Assembly: GCF_002939785.1 (NCBI RefSeq)
Contig: NZ_MDEC01000011.1
Coordinates: 1 to 64,000 of the forward strand
Reading direction: 5' to 3'
Origin: Xanthomonas codiaei
GTDB taxonomy: Bacteria > Pseudomonadota > Gammaproteobacteria > Xanthomonadales > Xanthomonadaceae
Length of the DNA: 64,000 nt
Shown: positions 28,950 through 40,208 of the stretch, piece by piece
Position numbering within the stretch: position 1 is the first letter of the stretch
Layout of the letters: every line of letters begins with the position of its first letter
Position numbers and translations under genes: made by a program
Notes under the pieces: model-generated
What the model was told of the DNA's origin: nothing
What the model saw: the letters and a program-made list of their open reading frames with translations, nothing else
Database searches by the model: none

Positions 28950-30497
28950 ATGGCAACCACGCTCAACCCCTCCGAAATCAGCGACCTGATCAAGACCCGC
29001 ATCGAGACGGTGAAGCTGTCCGCGGAGTCGCGCAACGAAGGCTCCGTGACCAGCGTGTCCGACGGCATCGTGCGCATCTTCGGCCTGGCCGACGTGATGC
29101 AGGGCGAAATGATCGAACTGCCCAACAACACCTTCGCCCTGGCGTTGAACCTGGAGCGCGATTCGGTTGGCGCGGTGGTGCTGGGCGACTACGAGAACCT
29201 GCGCGAAGGCGACGTGGCCAAGACCACCGGTCGCATCCTGGAAGTGCCGGTGGGTCCGGAGCTGCTGGGGCGCGTGGTCAACGCACTGGGCGAGCCGATC
29301 GACGGCAAGGGCCCGCTGGGCGCGACCCAGACCGCGCCGGTGGAGCGTGTTGCGCCGGGCGTGATCTGGCGCAAGTCGGTCGACCAGCCGGTGCAGACCG
29401 GCTACAAGTCGGTCGATGCGATGATCCCGATCGGCCGTGGCCAGCGCGAGCTGGTCATCGGTGACCGCCAGACCGGCAAGACCGCGCTGGCGATCGATGC
29501 GGTGATCAACCAGAAGGGCACCGGCATCAAGTGCGTGTACGTGGCGATCGGGCAGAAGGCCTCGACCGTCGCCAACATCGTGCGCAAGCTCGAAGAGAAC
29601 GGCGCGCTGGCGCACACCGTGGTGGTGGCCGCGACCGCGTCCGAATCGGCTGCGATGCAGTACATCAGCCCGTACGCCGGCTGCACCATGGGCGAATACT
29701 TCATGGACCGCGGCGAAGACGCGCTGATCGTGTACGACGATCTGTCCAAGCAGGCCGTGGCCTATCGTCAGATCTCGCTGCTGCTCAAGCGTCCGCCGGG
29801 CCGCGAAGCCTATCCGGGCGACGTGTTCTACCTGCACTCCCGCCTGCTGGAGCGCGCCGCGCGCGTGTCCGAGGAGTACGTGGAGAAGTTCACCAACGGT
29901 GCGGTGACCGGCAAGACCGGCTCGCTGACCGCGCTGCCGATCATCGAAACGCAGGCTGGCGACGTGTCCGCGTTCGTGCCGACCAACGTGATCTCGATCA
30001 CCGACGGCCAGATCTTCCTGGAAACCGACCTGTTCAACGCCGGTATCCGTCCTGCCGTGAACGCCGGTATCTCGGTCTCGCGCGTCGGTGGTGCGGCCCA
30101 GACCAAGATCATCAAGAAGCTGTCCGGCGGCATCCGTATCTCGCTGGCGCAGTACCGCGAGCTGGCGGCATTCGCGCAGTTCGCCTCGGACCTGGACGAA
30201 GCCACCCGCAAGCAGCTCGAGCGCGGTCAGCGCGTCACCGAGTTGATGAAGCAGAAGCAGTACGCGCCGATGTCCATCGCCAACCAGGCGCTGTCGATCT
30301 ACGCCGTCAACGAGGGCTACCTCGACGACGTGCCGGTCAACAAGCTGCTGGCGTTCGAAGAAGGCCTGCACGCGCACTTCGCCAACACCCAGGGCGAGTT
30401 GGTCAGCAAGATCAACAGCACCGGCGGTTGGGACAACGACATCGAAGCGGCGTTCAAGAAGGGCATCGCAGAGTTCAAGACCACGGGCAGCTGGTAA
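28950..30497 (+). CDS. atpA: ATP synthase F1 subunit alpha
   Basis: A 515-residue non-catalytic nucleotide-binding subunit. The P-loop [20 protein letters not shown] and the arginine-finger region [11 protein letters not shown] are all present. It forms the hexamer with beta around gamma. The 194-base gap to atpG is unusual for an atp operon and is filled by a repeat hairpin. Confidence 0.98.
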   Translation: MATTLNPSEISDLIKTRIETVKLSAESRNEGSVTSVSDGIVRIFGLADVMQGEMIELPNNTFALALNLERDSVGAVVLGDYENLREGDVAKTTGRILEVPVGPELLGRVVNALGEPIDGKGPLGATQTAPVERVAPGVIWRKSVDQPVQTGYKSVDAMIPIGRGQRELVIGDRQTGKTALAIDAVINQKGTGIKCVYVAIGQKASTVANIVRKLEENGALAHTVVVAATASESAAMQYISPYAGCTMGEYFMDRGEDALIVYDDLSKQAVAYRQISLLLKRPPGREAYPGDVFYLHSRLLERAARVSEEYVEKFTNGAVTGKTGSLTALPIIETQAGDVSAFVPTNVISITDGQIFLETDLFNAGIRPAVNAGISVSRVGGAAQTKIIKKLSGGIRISLAQYRELAAFAQFASDLDEATRKQLERGQRVTELMKQKQYAPMSIANQALSIYAVNEGYLDDVPVNKLLAFEEGLHAHFANTQGELVSKINSTGGWDNDIEAAFKKGIAEFKTTGSW

Positions 30498-30504
30498 GGG
30501 CGCC

Positions 30505-30668
30505 GGGATTTGGGATTGGGCATTCGGGATTTGTAGGAGCGGTGGTTCGGGGCGTTGGCTGATACCGAATCCTCGCCTTTCATTCCCAGAAGTTAGGCAT
30601 CCGGGGTTCTCGGAAGCGGTGAGGTAGGGAGGCGTTAGCCAATCCCGAATCCCGATTCCCGATTCCCA
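30505..30668. repeat. GGGATT-type repeat hairpin between atpA and atpG
   Basis: Left arm 30505-30533 has four GGGATT-type units; right arm 30639-30668 has the inverse AATCCC units. The arms can pair across about 105 bases of non-repeat sequence. It belongs to the same family as the arrays at 10932, 31564 and 33112. Confidence 0.85.
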
Positions 30669-30691
30669 CTAAGCGAGCGAAGCGAGCGAGT

Positions 30692-31555
30692 ATGGCAGGC
30701 GGACGCGAAATCAAAACCAAGATCAAGAGCGTGCAGAACACCCGCAAGGTGACGCGCGCGCTCGAAATGGTCTCGGCCTCCAAGATCCGCAAGGCGCAGG
30801 ACCGCATGAAGACCTCGCGTCCGTATGCGCAGGCGATGAAGCAGGTGATCGGACATCTGGCGCAGGCCAGCACCGATTTCCAGCACCCGTTCCTGGTCGA
30901 GCGCGAGCAGGTCAAGCGGGTCGGCTACATCGTGATCTCGTCCGACCGCGGCCTGGCCGGCGGTCTGAACAACAACCTGTTCCGCAGGATGCTGGGCGAA
31001 GTGCGTCCGTGGCAGGACAAGGGCGCCGAGATCGACGTGGTGACTATCGGGCAGAAGGCCTCGGCGTTCTTCCGTCGCGTCAAGGTCAATATGGTCGGCA
31101 GCGTGACCCACCTGGGCGACAGCCCGCAGGTCGAGCAGCTGATCGGCGTGATCAAGGTGATGATCGATGCCTACATCGAGGGCAAGGTGGACCGCGTGTA
31201 TCTGGTCTACAACCGCTTCGTGAACACCATGACCCAGAAGGCCAGCTTCGACCAGCTGCTGCCGCTGCCGGCCGCCGAGCACAAGATGGCGCACCACGAT
31301 TGGGACTACCTGTACGAACCCGATGCCGCGACCGTGCTGGAGCACGTGATGACGCGCTACATCGAGTCGCTGGTGTACCAGGCGGTGCTGGAAAACGTGG
31401 CCTCCGAACACGCTGCGCGCATGGTGGCGATGAAGGCCGCCAGCGACAATGCCAACAAGATGATCGGCACCTTGCAACTGGTCTACAACAAGGCGCGCCA
31501 GGCGGCGATCACCCAGGAAATTTCGGAAATCGTCAGCGGCGCGGCCGCGGTGTAA
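30692..31555 (+). CDS. atpG: ATP synthase F1 subunit gamma
   Basis: A 287-residue rotor shaft. It starts [31 protein letters not shown], the conserved N-terminal coiled-coil helix, contains [13 protein letters not shown] in the Rossmann-like domain and ends with the C-terminal helix [25 protein letters not shown]. The bases before the ATG (AGCGAGCGAAGCGAGCGAG) contain no strong Shine-Dalgarno element, only a short direct repeat, so initiation may be weaker than for its neighbours. Confidence 0.97.
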   Translation: MAGGREIKTKIKSVQNTRKVTRALEMVSASKIRKAQDRMKTSRPYAQAMKQVIGHLAQASTDFQHPFLVEREQVKRVGYIVISSDRGLAGGLNNNLFRRMLGEVRPWQDKGAEIDVVTIGQKASAFFRRVKVNMVGSVTHLGDSPQVEQLIGVIKVMIDAYIEGKVDRVYLVYNRFVNTMTQKASFDQLLPLPAAEHKMAHHDWDYLYEPDAATVLEHVMTRYIESLVYQAVLENVASEHAARMVAMKAASDNANKMIGTLQLVYNKARQAAITQEISEIVSGAAAV

Positions 31556-33106
<1,551 letters not shown>

Positions 33107-33111
33107 CAGCC

Positions 33112-33230
33112 GGGATTTGGCATTCGGGATTCGGGATTAGGTAAGGCGGTGAGCGGGTGCGGAAACGAGATGAGTGACCATGGTGAAAGCCGCGGTTGCC
33201 AATCCCGAATCCCTAATCCCCAATCCCCGC
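33112..33230. repeat. GGGATT-type repeat hairpin between atpD and atpC
   Basis: Left arm 33112-33139 and right arm 33198-33230 have, respectively, direct GGGATT and inverse AATCCC units and can pair around a 58-base loop. The third such element in the operon. Confidence 0.85.
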
Positions 33231-33252
33231 CTCACAACGTGAGGCATCCACC

Positions 33253-33675
33253 ATGAGCACTATCCGTTGCGACATCGTCAGCGCCGAGAAGGAAATCTTC
33301 CACGGTGAGGCGACGCTGGTCGTGGCCACCGGCGAGTTGGGCGAGCTGGGCATTGCGCCCAAGCACGCACCGCTGATCACCCGCCTGAAGCCGGGCAAGG
33401 TGGTGGTGACCACCGCCAGTGGCGAACAGCTGGACTTCGCCATCTCCGGCGGCATCCTGGAAGTGCAGCCGCAGGTGGTGACCGTGCTGGTCGACACCGC
33501 GGTGCGCGCGCAGGACATCGACGAAGCCGCCGTGCGCAAGGTCAAGGAAGAGGCCGAGCGCCTGCTGGCCAACCGTGGCGAGACCGTGGACGTGGCCCAG
33601 GCGCAGCGTCAGCTGGCCGAGGCGACGGTGCAGCTGCAGGCGCTGGAGCGCCTGCGCCGCACGCTCAAGCACTGA
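33253..33675 (+). CDS. atpC: ATP synthase F1 subunit epsilon
   Basis: A 140-residue regulatory subunit. The N-terminal beta-sandwich ([31 protein letters not shown]) is typical, and the C-terminal two-helix part ([18 protein letters not shown]) is the arm that can inhibit ATP hydrolysis. Last gene of the operon, followed by two hairpins. Confidence 0.96.
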   Translation: MSTIRCDIVSAEKEIFHGEATLVVATGELGELGIAPKHAPLITRLKPGKVVVTTASGEQLDFAISGGILEVQPQVVTVLVDTAVRAQDIDEAAVRKVKEEAERLLANRGETVDVAQAQRQLAEATVQLQALERLRRTLKH

Positions 33676-33680
33676 TCGAG

Positions 33681-33778
33681 CGCATGCCCGCTGCCGGGCA
33701 TGCGATGCGATTGAGCGGTACTGCCACACCCAGGTGTGGATCCGAAACGTCGGCCTTCGTGCCGGCGTTTTCGTTTTT
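33681..33778 (+). terminator. Double terminator of the atp operon
   Basis: A 10-base perfect stem (33681-33690 with 33695-33704) follows the atpC stop by five bases. A second hairpin (AAACG.CGGC 33745-33754 with GCCG.CGTTT 33761-33770) is followed by TTCGTTTTT, a standard intrinsic terminator. Confidence 0.88.
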
Positions 33779-33901
33779 GGGGAGTCCGTTGCGCGGCCGG
33801 CCGCATCGGCCGGCCGGGAGCGCGCACACTGCCTGCCACCGCGCCGTGCCGCGCATCGGGCGCGCCATGGCAAACAACATCTGTGAGTCGAGGAGAACTG
33901 C

Positions 33902-34489
33902 ATGACCCGGTTGACCGAAGGCCTTCGCGGTTACGCAATCACCGCCACGCTTGCCGTGACGCTGCTGGGCTGCGCGTTGCCGGCACGCAGCCAGCCGTCA
34001 TTGGATCCGCTGCTGGACCGCATCGTGCAGCGCAATGCCATCGGCGATGCGGTGGCATTGAGCAAATGGGACAGCGGCAAGCCGGTACTGGATCAGACGC
34101 GCGAGGCGGCGGTATTGCTGAGCGTGCGCGATCAGGCCTCCGCGCATGGGCTGGAACCCGATGACGCGGTGCGCTTCTTTGCCGCGCAGATCGAGGCCAA
34201 CAAGGCGGTGCAATACGCACTGCTGAATCACTGGCACGAGCGCGGCCGCGCTCCGGAGACCGCGCGGCCGGATCTGGCCACCTTGCGCACGCGGCTGGAT
34301 CAACTGCAAGGCGAGCTGCTCGATGCACTGGCCGCCGCAGGTCCTGCACGGGCGGCCCCCGAGTGCCCGACCAGCACCGCGCGTGCGGCTGCGCGCTACG
34401 CCGTGCAATGGCAACTGGACGCGCTGCATCGCGCAGCACTGGTGCGCAGCCTCGGCGACTTCTGCCAGCAGGCGGGTAACAAGATCTAA
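33902..34489 (+). CDS. Secreted chorismate mutase, AroQ-gamma type
   Basis: A 195-residue protein with a signal peptide (LAVTLLGCALPARS); LLGC could also be a lipobox. The mature part matches the periplasmic gamma class of AroQ: LLDRIVQRNAIGDAVALSKW, then KPVLDQTREAAVL, with the Arg, Lys, Asp and Arg-Glu positions used to bind chorismate, and a second helical half typical of the class. It converts chorismate to prephenate outside the cytosol. Secreted mutases occur in several plant pathogens, including Xanthomonas oryzae, and are suspected to disturb host salicylate or aromatic metabolism. The ATG follows GAGGAGAAC, a strong ribosome binding site. Single gene after the atp terminator. Confidence 0.85.
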   Translation: MTRLTEGLRGYAITATLAVTLLGCALPARSQPSLDPLLDRIVQRNAIGDAVALSKWDSGKPVLDQTREAAVLLSVRDQASAHGLEPDDAVRFFAAQIEANKAVQYALLNHWHERGRAPETARPDLATLRTRLDQLQGELLDALAAAGPARAAPECPTSTARAAARYAVQWQLDALHRAALVRSLGDFCQQAGNKI

Positions 34490-34708
34490 CCGACGGCGAT
34501 CGACCGGCTGTGGGCGATGTGCCCGGGCCGGTGATGCAGTGACGCGTACCGGTCTGCATGCGGCCGGTTGGCCTGGGGTGGTCGACCAGTCTCCGGTCAC
34601 GGCCGCCTGGCCCTTCCGTTCGTGGTGCCATCTCCTTCCCGCACTGCCGAAAGGTCAGTGCGCGCCGGGTGTGCCCTGCGGCCGGTCGCCGTGATCGCTG
34701 GCCTGGCC
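34490..34708. other. Intergenic stretch between convergent genes
   Basis: About 220 bases between the chorismate mutase and gtrA-like genes; no hairpin with a T-tract, repeat or promoter was recognised. Confidence 0.3.
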
Positions 34709-35092
34709 TCAGCGATACACCACATGCCGGCCCAGAAAGAACGACACAATCGCCAGCCCGCCCTCCACCAGCGGTTTGGCCAGCCAGGCCTGACGCAGGC
34801 CGAGCAGATCGACCGTGGCCGACAGCAACCAGGTGCTGATGATGGTCAAGGTCAGCCACATCACCGCAAAGCGGCGGAAGCGCTGCCAGCCAAGACGTGC
34901 GCCATCCTGGTGGGCAAAGGTGTAGCGGCCGTTGAGCCAGAATCCGAGCACTGCACCGCTGACACGTCCGAGCAGGTTGGCAGGCACCGCAGGCATGCCG
35001 GCGGCAGTGGCGGCAATGAAAATGCCGCAATCCACGGCCAGCTGCAGCGCGCCGATCAGGGTGAACTGGCTGCCTTGGCGGAACAGGCTCAT
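34709..35092 (-). CDS. GtrA family membrane protein
   Basis: A 127-residue protein with four transmembrane helices. FTLIGALQLAVDCGIF, GRVSGAVLGFWLNGRYTF and the terminal FFLGRHVVYR are the GtrA signatures. GtrA proteins are thought to flip or present undecaprenyl-linked sugars for O-antigen or cell-wall modification. The ATG at 35090-35092 gives the normal family length; an ATG ten codons upstream is also possible. It is divergent from glmU. No glycosyltransferase partner lies next to it, which leaves its donor or acceptor open. Confidence 0.85.
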   Translation of the reverse strand: MSLFRQGSQFTLIGALQLAVDCGIFIAATAAGMPAVPANLLGRVSGAVLGFWLNGRYTFAHQDGARLGWQRFRRFAVMWLTLTIISTWLLSATVDLLGLRQAWLAKPLVEGGLAIVSFFLGRHVVYR

Positions 35093-35238
35093 GCGTGCCG
35101 GACAAGAGGAAAGGGCGCCCATCCTAGCGGGCGCGACGCTTAAAAACGTGTCGTGGCGTGTTGATGGCATGCAGCGACCACGCCGCGTTGCGGCACTGCG
35201 ACTAGAATTCGGGTCTTTCTTGCAATTGGAACGTAGTG

Positions 35239-36603
35239 ATGACTTTGCCCCTGCACGTTGTGATCCTGGCCGCGGGCGAGGGCAAGCGCATGCGCTCGGC
35301 GCTGCCCAAGGTGCTGCAGCCGCTGGCGGGCCAGCCGATGTTGGCGCACGTGATCGCCACTGCACGGCAATTGCAGCCGGCGGCCATCCATATCGTGTAT
35401 GGGCACGGCGGCGATCAGGTACGTGCGGCCTTCGCCGCTCAGGAGGATCTGCGCTGGGCCGAGCAGCGGCAGCAACTGGGCACCGGCCACGCGGTCCAGC
35501 AGGCAATGGATGCGGTACCCGACGCGGCCACGGTGCTGGTGTTGTACGGCGACGTGCCACTGATTCGCAGCGAAAGCCTGCTGCAGTTGCTGCATGCGCC
35601 TGGCCGCATGGCGGTGTTGGTCGCCGAACTGGCGAACCCCACCGGCTACGGACGCATCCTGCGCGATGCCGAGGGCAAGGTGGCCGCGATCGTCGAGCAG
35701 AAGGATGCCAACGACGAGCAGCGGCGCATCCGCACCATCAATACCGGCATCGTGACCGCCGAATCCACCGCGCTGCGCCGCTGGTTGAGCGGCCTGTCCA
35801 ACGACAATGCGCAGGGCGAGTTCTATCTGACCGACATCTTCGCCAGCGCCGCTATCGATTTCACCCCGGCCGAGATGGTGCATGTGGCCGATCCGCAGGA
35901 GGTCGAAGGCGCCAACGACCCGTGGCAGCTTGCCCAGCTCGAGCGCGCCTGGCAGCTACGCGCGGCGCGCGCGCTGTGCCTGGAGGGCGTTCGCATGGCA
36001 GACCCGGCGCGCGTGGAGCAGCGCGGCAGCGTCAAGGTGGGCCGGGATGTGCAGCTGGATATCGATGTGATCCTGGAAGGCGATGTGACGCTGGGCGACG
36101 GCGTGGTGATCGGCCCGTTCGTGCGCCTGCGCGACGTCAACCTCGGCCCCGGCACGCAGGTGCGTGCGCATTGCGATCTGGAGGGCGTAGTGACCGAAGG
36201 CGCGGCGCTGGTCGGGCCGTTCGCACGCCTGCGCCCGGGCACGGCGCTGGCCGACGGCGTGCATATCGGTAATTTCGTCGAGACCAAGAAAGTCACCATG
36301 GGCGTGGGCAGCAAGGCCAATCACCTGACCTACCTGGGCGATGCGGTGATCGGCAGCAAGGTCAACATCGGTGCCGGCACCATCACCTGCAACTACGATG
36401 GCGTGAACAAGTCGCAGACCACCATCGGCGATGGCGCCTTTGTCGGCTCCAACAGCGCGTTGGTGGCGCCGGTCGAGATCGGCGCCATGTCCACCATCGG
36501 CGCCGGCTCGGTCATCACCCGCGACGCACCCGCAGGCCAGCTCAGCGTGACGCGCGCGCGCCAGACCGTCATCGAAGGCTGGGAGCGGCCCACCAAGAAG
36601 TAG
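35239..36603 (+). CDS. glmU: Bifunctional GlmU, UDP-N-acetylglucosamine synthesis
   Basis: A 454-residue enzyme that acetylates glucosamine-1-phosphate and then uridylylates it. The N-terminal pyrophosphorylase has the nucleotide motif [15 protein letters not shown]; the C-terminal acetyltransferase is a left-handed beta-helix of hexapeptide repeats with the catalytic region [17 protein letters not shown]. The ATG at 35239 is preceded by an in-frame GTG three bases earlier. UDP-GlcNAc feeds peptidoglycan and lipid A. glmS, which supplies its substrate, lies about 8.4 kb away in the same direction. Confidence 0.97.
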   Translation: MTLPLHVVILAAGEGKRMRSALPKVLQPLAGQPMLAHVIATARQLQPAAIHIVYGHGGDQVRAAFAAQEDLRWAEQRQQLGTGHAVQQAMDAVPDAATVLVLYGDVPLIRSESLLQLLHAPGRMAVLVAELANPTGYGRILRDAEGKVAAIVEQKDANDEQRRIRTINTGIVTAESTALRRWLSGLSNDNAQGEFYLTDIFASAAIDFTPAEMVHVADPQEVEGANDPWQLAQLERAWQLRAARALCLEGVRMADPARVEQRGSVKVGRDVQLDIDVILEGDVTLGDGVVIGPFVRLRDVNLGPGTQVRAHCDLEGVVTEGAALVGPFARLRPGTALADGVHIGNFVETKKVTMGVGSKANHLTYLGDAVIGSKVNIGAGTITCNYDGVNKSQTTIGDGAFVGSNSALVAPVEIGAMSTIGAGSVITRDAPAGQLSVTRARQTVIEGWERPTKK

Positions 36604-36812
36604 GCTGCGCTGGCGGCGGACGATACAGTGCGCTGCAGCCCCATCGATGGCGAAGGCGTGCATTCGGGCGTCACTGACGTTGTCGGGAAAGCCCGCCGCG
36701 CCCGGAGCCGTCCCCTACCGGATGCATGGCGGCGTTTGCTGTGCAAGGCCTGCTGCGACCAATGACGCGTGTCGATCCCACCCGCTCTTCAGGCGCGTGT
36801 GGGGTGCTGCTT

Positions 36813-38171
36813 TCATGCGGCCGATGGCAACAGCAAGGTCACGCACAGGCCGCCGTGCTCACGGTTGTGTAGCGAAATGCGTCCGCCGTGCGCTTCGGCA
36901 ATTTCGCGGGTGAGTGCCAGCCCTAAGCCGGTGCCGTTGCGCTTGGTCGAGTAGAACGGCATCAGTGCGTTGTGCAGCACCGCTTCGTTCATGCCATTGC
37001 CGCGGTCGAGCACTTCGATGCGCAACCACTGCGGCACGCGCGTGACCCGCACCGCGACGTCGCTGTTGGGCGGCTTGGCCTCGCTGCAGGCTTCGTGCGC
37101 ATTCTTGAGAAGATTGAGCAGCGCCTGCTCGATCTGCGCGGCATCGATGCGGCTGGCGACATCGCTCAGCTCGCCCTGCAACTGGAATGGGATCTGCTGC
37201 CGCAGGCGCTCCAGGAAGGGCGCCCACGCGATGGTCTGCAATTGCGGCTGCGGCAACTTGGCAAATCGCGCATAGCCGCGGATGAAGCCTTCCAGGTGGC
37301 GCGCGCGTTCTTCGATGGTTTCAAAGACGGTGCCCAGGCGATCGGTGCGTTCGCGCCGCAACAACTCCGCGCCCGAGTGCGCCAGCGAGGCGATCGGCGC
37401 CAGCGAATTGTTCAACTCGTGGCTGATCACCCGGATGACCTTCTTCCAGGTCTGCACTTCCTGGCGGCGCAACTCGGTGGTGAGGGTGCGGATCAGCAGC
37501 AACTCGTGGCCGCGGCCGTTGAGGTGGAAGCTGCGCCGTGACAGGTGGTAGATCTGTTCGTCGTCCTCGTCATCGCCGTCTTCGCGCACCGCAAACAGGC
37601 AATCGCCGCCGCGCGCCAGGGCATCGCGCAATTCGCCGGGCATGCGTTGGAGCACATCGTCCAGATGCTGGCCTTCGAGCTTGCGCCCGTCGTGCAGCAG
37701 CTTGCGCGCGGCGTTGTTGGAAAAGCCGATCCGGCGCAGGCCGTCGCCGCCGGCAATGACGAGCAGCATCGCCACCGGCGTGTTCTGCAGCATGGTGTCC
37801 AGCATCAATTCGCGCTGTACCAGGTCGCGCCGCTGCGCCCGCAAGACGTCACCGAGTTCTGCATGCGCCTGCACCAGCTGTGCCAGCTCGTCGTTGCCGC
37901 GCCAATACACGCCGAAGTTGTACTCGCCGTCGCGATAACTGCTGGTGGTGCCGGCCAGGGCGCGGAACAGCGAGCGCATCGGCGCGGTGGCGCGGGTGAG
38001 ACTGAACCACATCGCGGCCAGCAGCACGACGACCGAAATGGCAGCTACCTGCCAGCCGTGATCCAGCCAGTACGCCATGAACCAGGGCAGGGCGGCAGCC
38101 AGTGCCAGCACCGGCAATAGCCGGAAAAATAGCGCGAGCGTGAAGGAGCGATGCCACATATGCACACTCAT
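36813..38171 (-). CDS. Sensor histidine kinase partnered with the sigma-54 regulator
   Basis: A 452-residue inner-membrane kinase. Two transmembrane helices (about residues 12-34 and 40-58) with almost no periplasmic loop are followed by a HAMP-like linker, a PAS-like domain (about 120-225) and a kinase core. His251 in VISHELNNSLAPI is phosphorylated; the HELNN form places it in the NtrB/NtrY group. The ATPase domain has NLLKNAHEA, DRGNGM and GTGLGL. The lack of a sensor domain outside suggests it senses within the membrane or via partners. The start overlaps the regulator stop by four bases (ATGA). Confidence 0.93.
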   Translation of the reverse strand: MSVHMWHRSFTLALFFRLLPVLALAAALPWFMAYWLDHGWQVAAISVVVLLAAMWFSLTRATAPMRSLFRALAGTTSSYRDGEYNFGVYWRGNDELAQLVQAHAELGDVLRAQRRDLVQRELMLDTMLQNTPVAMLLVIAGGDGLRRIGFSNNAARKLLHDGRKLEGQHLDDVLQRMPGELRDALARGGDCLFAVREDGDDEDDEQIYHLSRRSFHLNGRGHELLLIRTLTTELRRQEVQTWKKVIRVISHELNNSLAPIASLAHSGAELLRRERTDRLGTVFETIEERARHLEGFIRGYARFAKLPQPQLQTIAWAPFLERLRQQIPFQLQGELSDVASRIDAAQIEQALLNLLKNAHEACSEAKPPNSDVAVRVTRVPQWLRIEVLDRGNGMNEAVLHNALMPFYSTKRNGTGLGLALTREIAEAHGGRISLHNREHGGLCVTLLLPSAA

Positions 38172-39511
38172 TCCGACTTGATGCCGTAACGGTCCATGCG
38201 CCGGTACAGCGCCTGTCGGCTCAGTCCCAGGTCGGCCGCGGCCTGTGCGATGACGCCTTGCGCGCGCGCCAGCGCCTGCTCGATGCGTGCACGATCCGGC
38301 TCGCCCGCCGCAGGCGCCAACGGCCGCGGCGCTGCGGTGCGTGGCAGGTTCAGGTCCGCAGCTTCGATGCGTGCGCCCTGCGCCAGCAGCGCGGCGCGTT
38401 GCAGCGCATTACGCAGCTCGCGCACGTTGCCAGGCCACGCGTGCCGCTCCAGCGCATCGCGCGCCTGCGCCGACAGCGGTTTGCCGCCGGCCAGGAAATG
38501 CTCGGCCAGGGGAACGATGTCGCCCGGGCGCTCGGCCAGTGCGGGCAGGGCGATTTCCACGGTGTTGAGGCGGTAGTACAGATCCTCGCGAAAGCTGCCG
38601 TCGCGGATCATCGCTGGCAGATCGGCGTTGGTGGCGCTGATGACGCGCACCTTGGCATGGCGCTCGCGGTTGGAACCCAGCCGCTCGTAGCGGCCGGTTT
38701 CCAGCACGCGCAGCAGTTTCATCTGGCCCGCCAGCGGCAGGTTGCCGATCTCGTCCAGGAACAGCGTGCCGCCATCGGCGGCTTCGAACTTGCCTTCGCG
38801 CGCCTTGTTGGCACCGGTATAGGCACCGGCCTCGGCGCCAAACAGTTCCGCCTCGATCAACTCCCCGGGCAGCGCGCCGCAGTTGAGCGCGATGAACGGG
38901 CCGTGCCTGACGGCGGAATTGGCCTGGATGATTTCGGCGATCTTCTCCTTGCCGCTGCCGTTGGGTCCGGTGATCAGCACTGGCAATTCCGAGCGTGCCA
39001 CCTGGCAGGCCAACGCAATCGCGCGCTCGCTGGCAGGATCGGCGAACACCGCGCCGCGCAGGTCGTAGCGCTGGGTAAGTTGCTCGCGGCCGCGATGCTC
39101 GCGTTCGCGGCGACGCTGCAGCTCGCGCCGTGCCTCGGACAGTTCCAGCAGGTTGTTGACCGTGGTCAACAGCTTGGTGTCGTCCCAGGGCTTGGCGATG
39201 TAGTCGGCCGCACCGGCCTTGACCAGGCCGACGGCGCTGCCCAGATGCGTCCAGGCCGTGAGCAGGATGACCGGCAGGTCCGGGTGGCGCTGGCGGATCT
39301 GGGTGAACAAGGCTTCGCCTTCTTCGCCGGAGGTGGTGTCGGCGGTGAAGTTCATGTCCTGGATCACCAGATCGAAGGCCTGCGCATCCAGTAGCGACAA
39401 TCCGGCCTGCGGCGATGACGCATGCATCGATTCGATGTCATGCAGCGAGAACAGCACGTCCAGCGCGGTGGCGACCGCTGTGTTGTCGTCGATGATCAGG
39501 ATCTGCGGCAT
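38168..39511 (-). CDS. Sigma-54-dependent response regulator, NtrC family
   Basis: A 447-residue transcriptional activator. The receiver domain has acidic residues 8-9 and the phospho-acceptor Asp52 (VIQDMNF); Lys107 completes it. The AAA+ domain has Walker A GPNGSGKE (182-189), GAYTGA (229-234), the form of the sigma-54-contact loop, and TLFLDEIG as Walker B. A Fis-type helix-turn-helix ends the protein ([21 protein letters not shown]). The glutamate-for-threonine end of Walker A (GKE) is a common variant. It is encoded next to its kinase; likely target is the MacAB-like operon at 40209-44832. Confidence 0.95.
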   Translation of the reverse strand: MPQILIIDDNTAVATALDVLFSLHDIESMHASSPQAGLSLLDAQAFDLVIQDMNFTADTTSGEEGEALFTQIRQRHPDLPVILLTAWTHLGSAVGLVKAGAADYIAKPWDDTKLLTTVNNLLELSEARRELQRRREREHRGREQLTQRYDLRGAVFADPASERAIALACQVARSELPVLITGPNGSGKEKIAEIIQANSAVRHGPFIALNCGALPGELIEAELFGAEAGAYTGANKAREGKFEAADGGTLFLDEIGNLPLAGQMKLLRVLETGRYERLGSNRERHAKVRVISATNADLPAMIRDGSFREDLYYRLNTVEIALPALAERPGDIVPLAEHFLAGGKPLSAQARDALERHAWPGNVRELRNALQRAALLAQGARIEAADLNLPRTAAPRPLAPAAGEPDRARIEQALARAQGVIAQAAADLGLSRQALYRRMDRYGIKSE

Positions 39512-39628
39512 CGCGTTGCTCAAGAAGGCACGGAAGGGGGATCGGCACAGAATACTGTGCAGAGCGGAGCTGCAATGCGTCGCCGGCCAGCGTGGCGGTA
39601 CGTTGCCAGCCGACATCGCGGGCGGACT

Positions 39629-39654
39629 CCAGGGGCCGCTGCAGCGGCCCCTGG
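39629..39654 (-). terminator. 26-base perfect palindrome, probable terminator
   Basis: CCAGGGGCCGCTG and its exact inverse abut without a loop at 39629-39654. It lies 6 bases after the stop of the PDZ-like gene and ahead of the regulator gene, so probably ends that transcript and insulates the regulator. There is no T-tract. Confidence 0.55.
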
Positions 39655-39660
39655 GCCAGG

Positions 39661-40113
39661 CTAGCGTGGCGCGGGCGGCAGTGGCGTGGTGGGCGGCAGC
39701 AAGGGCGCATAGCTTGCCGCTGTCCATGTCAGGCGCAGCTGGACGCCATCGCGCAGGACCTCTACGGTGATGGGGTTGCCGGCAGCGGCACGCAGCGCGT
39801 CCAGCAAGTGCGCCACCGCGGTGATCTGGGTCCGCCCTGCCGTGCGCACGCGGTCACCGCGCTGCAACTGCAGGTCCAGCGCCGTGCTGGCCTGGGTGAC
39901 CAGCAAGCCATCGCCGGTGGTGACGAGCTCAAGAACCTGATCGTTGTGGCGCCAGTTGAGCCTGGTGTCCTCGACGACGAGGACGTCGTGGGTCGAGCCG
40001 CCAGGCGTGGAGGTCGCCGCTTGCGCCTGTGTTGCGGCCTTGGCGTGGCTGGCCGGGATCACACACAGGGCTGCCAGGACGATCAGTGCCGGTGTCGCAA
40101 AAAAGGTGGCCAT
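39661..40113 (-). CDS. Small secreted PDZ-like protein
   Basis: A 150-residue protein with a signal peptide (ALIVLAALCVIPASHA-KA) and a short mature region. QLQRGDRVRTAGRTQITAVAHL followed by AAGNPITVEVLRDGV has the spacing of a PDZ domain peptide-binding core, about 80 residues long. It would sit in the periplasm. It is flanked by hairpins on both sides, so is probably transcribed on its own, but it lies between the sigma-54 two-component genes and the efflux genes. A role in sensing misfolded or peptide ligands for this cluster is a reasonable guess. Confidence 0.65.
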   Translation of the reverse strand: MATFFATPALIVLAALCVIPASHAKAATQAQAATSTPGGSTHDVLVVEDTRLNWRHNDQVLELVTTGDGLLVTQASTALDLQLQRGDRVRTAGRTQITAVAHLLDALRAAAGNPITVEVLRDGVQLRLTWTAASYAPLLPPTTPLPPAPR

Positions 40114-40166
40114 GTGGATATCCGGTCCGTAACGGTGGCTGCAAGATGCCGATAGTGGCAAACCCC

Positions 40167-40200
40167 GCCCCTTCCCGGCCACCAGGGCACGGGAAGGGGC
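40167..40200 (-). terminator. Terminator of the MacAB-like operon
   Basis: GCCCCTTCCCG (minus strand 40200-40190) pairs with CGGGAAGGGGC (40177-40167), an 11-base stem, followed by GGGGTTTG. It lies nine bases after the stop of the last permease gene. Confidence 0.7.
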
Positions 40201-40208
40201 GCAGGCCC

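Noticed and set aside
28905-30377. 490-residue minus-strand reading frame over atpA
   Set aside because: Antisense shadow; atpA is complete and unmistakable.
33902-34489. Simple lipoprotein of unknown function
   Set aside because: The helix pattern and active-site residues fit gamma-class chorismate mutase; lipidation remains a possibility.
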